In this document: positions 27,001-30,000 of the stretch, one piece after another
Layout of the letters: the number at the start of each line of letters is the position of its first letter
Position numbering within the stretch: the stretch's first letter is position 1
Assembly (NCBI RefSeq): GCF_014656475.1
Contig: NZ_BNCM01000008.1
Coordinates: 62,001-126,000 of the forward strand
Direction: 5' to 3'
DNA: 64,000 bases
Origin: Sinomonas cellulolyticus
GTDB lineage: Bacteria; Actinomycetota; Actinomycetes; Actinomycetales; Micrococcaceae
Translations under genes and position numbers: made by a program
The notes under the pieces: generated by a model
What the model saw: only the letters and a program-made list of their open reading frames with translations
The model's database searches: none
Told to the model about the DNA's origin: nothing

Positions 27001-30000
27001 GAGAGCCCGAGGGCGAGCGTGCTGCCGCCCTGGGCCGCGCCGTTGGCGGTGCCGGCCACGGTCGCCGTCTGGGCGGCGTGGAACGCGGCGCCCGCGGAGA
27101 TCGCCGTCGCGGGGCCGGCGAGGATCGACGCGGTCGTGGAGACGTTGCTGATCGTGAGGGCGAGGGACGCGGCCAGGGACAGCGCGCCGGTGCCGCTCGC
27201 GGCAGCACCGCCCGTGGCCGTCGTCGTCGCCTTGTCGCTGCCCGTCGCCGTGCCGGAAAGCTGATGCGCGCCCGTCACACTTGCGCCGGCACCGAGGCTC
27301 GCCGTCGTGTCGTCGTTGATGAGGTCGAGGGCCACGGACGCGCCGAGGCCGGACGCGCCACCCGAGACGTCAGTCTTCGCGGCCGCGTTCGCGGTGTTCT
27401 CAGTGGACTGGGCCGCCGTGAGGGTCACATCGCGGGTCGCACCTGTAACCGCGAGCACCACGGTGCCGAGCACGAGCGCCTGCGTCTGGATGTTCACGAG
27501 GTTGAGCGCGAACGAGCCCGCGAGGCCGATGTCGGCCCCGGCGGTCGCGCCCGAGGTCGCCTTCGCGGAGAGCGTGTTCACGGTGTCTGCACCGCCGCCG
27601 GTGGCAGGGACAGCGCGCTCGGTCGCGGACAGGGCGAGCGAGCCCGCGTTGACCGTCGCGCCGACCGGGACGAGCGCCTGGGTCGTGACATTCGCGAAGT
27701 TGATCGCGACCGCCGCACCGATGCCGGCGGACGACGGCGACGTCGCGTCGCCCTTGGCCTCCGTCACCGCATCCGCATTCGTGTCCGCGGAGAACGAGGC
27801 CGCGCCCGTCGTCGTGAGGGAGACGCCCGAGGCGAGCTGCGCCGTCGTGCCCACGCCGACGATGCTGATCGCGATCGCGGCGGCGACGCTGATGCTGCCC
27901 GAGCCGCCCGAGGCCTTGTCGACGGTGGTCTTCGGCGTGGCACTCGTGGAGGTGGCCTTGCCGCCGTTCGCGGTCTGCTTGCCCTTTGCGTCGCCGAGGG
28001 CCGCGTCCGCCTTGCCGTTGACGTCCTGGCCCGAGGTGTCGCTGCCCTCGCCTTGGGCCCCTGCGGCACTCGCGGTGCCGGTCGTCGTCGTCGACTCGGT
28101 GTGGTGGGCCGTGAAGCTGGCTGAAGCGGCGGAGAGCGTCCGGTCGAGGGGCGCCGAGGAGGTCGAGTCCACGATAGCGAGGGCGAGCGCGATGCCGAGG
28201 GCCAGGGCTCCGCCGGAGGCGGCGGTCGCGGCGCCCTTGGCCGTGGTGGTGACCTTGGTGGTCTGGTCCGCGGTCGCAGAGACGGCGCCGGCGAAGGCCG
28301 TGGTGCCGAGGCTCGGATCTGCGCCGCCGATTCCGGCGGTAGTCGATACGTTCGCGAGCGAGATCGCAATGGCGGGGGCGAGCGAGATATTCGCTCCTCC
28401 TGCTCCACCGTCGATCGCAGTCGTCAGCGTATCGCTGTTGGTCGCCTGGATGGTGAAGTCCTTGATGCCCGTGAGTGGGGGGCCGCGCGTGCCGAGCGCA
28501 AGCCGATCGACGCCGGCGAACACCTGGTCCGTCACGAGGTTGAGGCCGATCGAGGCGCCCATGCCGAACGTCCCGCCGCTGCCGCCCGTGGACTGGGCCG
28601 AGGAGGCGGAGGCGCCGCTTGAGGACGAGGAGCCCGCGGTCGCGGCCGCGTTGCCGGTCCCGCCGAGGTAGACGCCACCGAGCGGGTCGGTCGACGTAGC
28701 CGTCGCGGCGTGCACAGCGGCCGTCGTGGAGAGGTTGGCGATGTTGAGGGCGAACGAGCCCGCGACCCCCATGTTGCTGCCTGTTCCGCTCGCGCCCGAC
28801 GTCGCCGAGGCGCCCGTGCTGTGGGCGAGCGGCGTGCTCGGCGCCGAAGCATCGGCGTGGTTCACGGCAGTGAGTGCCAGGCCGGTGGCCGTGACGGACG
28901 CGCCGGCGCCGGTCGATGCCTCGTTGATGATCGTCGCCTTGTTGATCGCGATGGCCGCACCGATGGTCGGACCCGAACCGCCCGCCGCCGAGCCGTCCGC
29001 CGTGGCCTGCGCCGTGGTCGTGTTCGCGGAGGCGAAGGACACCTTGCCGGGCGTCGAGAGGGTCGCGGCTGGGGCGAGCTCGGAGGTCGAGGACGAGGTC
29101 ACGAGGTTGAAGGCGATCGCCGCGGCGACGGTAATGCTGTTGCCGCTCGAGTCGCTTGCCGCGGGGGTGCTCGACGCCGAGCTGCCGCTTCCGCCGTTCG
29201 CCGTCGACTTGCCGCTCGCGAACGCAAGCTGCGCGTCGGCCTTCTGGTTCGCGGTCTTGCCGGAGGAGTCAGTGCTCGTCGGGCTGCTCGTGGTGCCGCC
29301 CTGCGCGCCAGCCGCGGAGGCGGTCGAGGTCGTGGACGTCGCCGAGGTACCGTCGGCGCTCATGGCCACGTCGCCGCCGGCGGTGGTGTCGCGGTCGATC
29401 GAGGAGTCCACGCTGTGGTCCGCGACCGTCAGCGCGAGGCTGATGCCGGCGGCCAGGGTGGCCCCGGAGCCTGCCGTCGTGCTTCCGGTCGCCGTCGTGG
29501 TGGCCGAGGCCGCCTGGGTCGCCACACCGGTCAGCGCGCCGGCGATCGTGATCTCCGGTCCTGCCAGGAGCGAGGCGATGGTCTGGACGTTGGAGATCGT
29601 GATGGCGACGACGCCCATGAGTGAGGCGTTCGATCCCCCCGCTGCGCCACCGGTCGCCGACGTGGTCGTCCCATCGCTGCCGGTCGCCGTGAGGGCCAGC
29701 GCGCCGGCGCCGGTGAGCCCTGCGTTCTGTACGAGGCGGGCCGCGACGATCGAGTCGATAATGCCCAGGGCGATGGAGGCCCCGATGCCCGTCGCGCCTC
29801 CGTTCTGCGCCGAGGTGGCCTTGGCCGAGTTCACGTGCTTCCCAGTGGCCTTGAGCGTCACGGCCGGCGTGCCGGCGAGCGTGTTGCCCACGCCGCGGAC
29901 CTCGGCGAGCGTCCTGCCGTTGACCACGGTGAGGGCGAAGGAGCCGGCCGCCCCGACGCCGCCCGAGTTGTTCGTCGCACCCGAGGTAGCGCTCGAGGTG

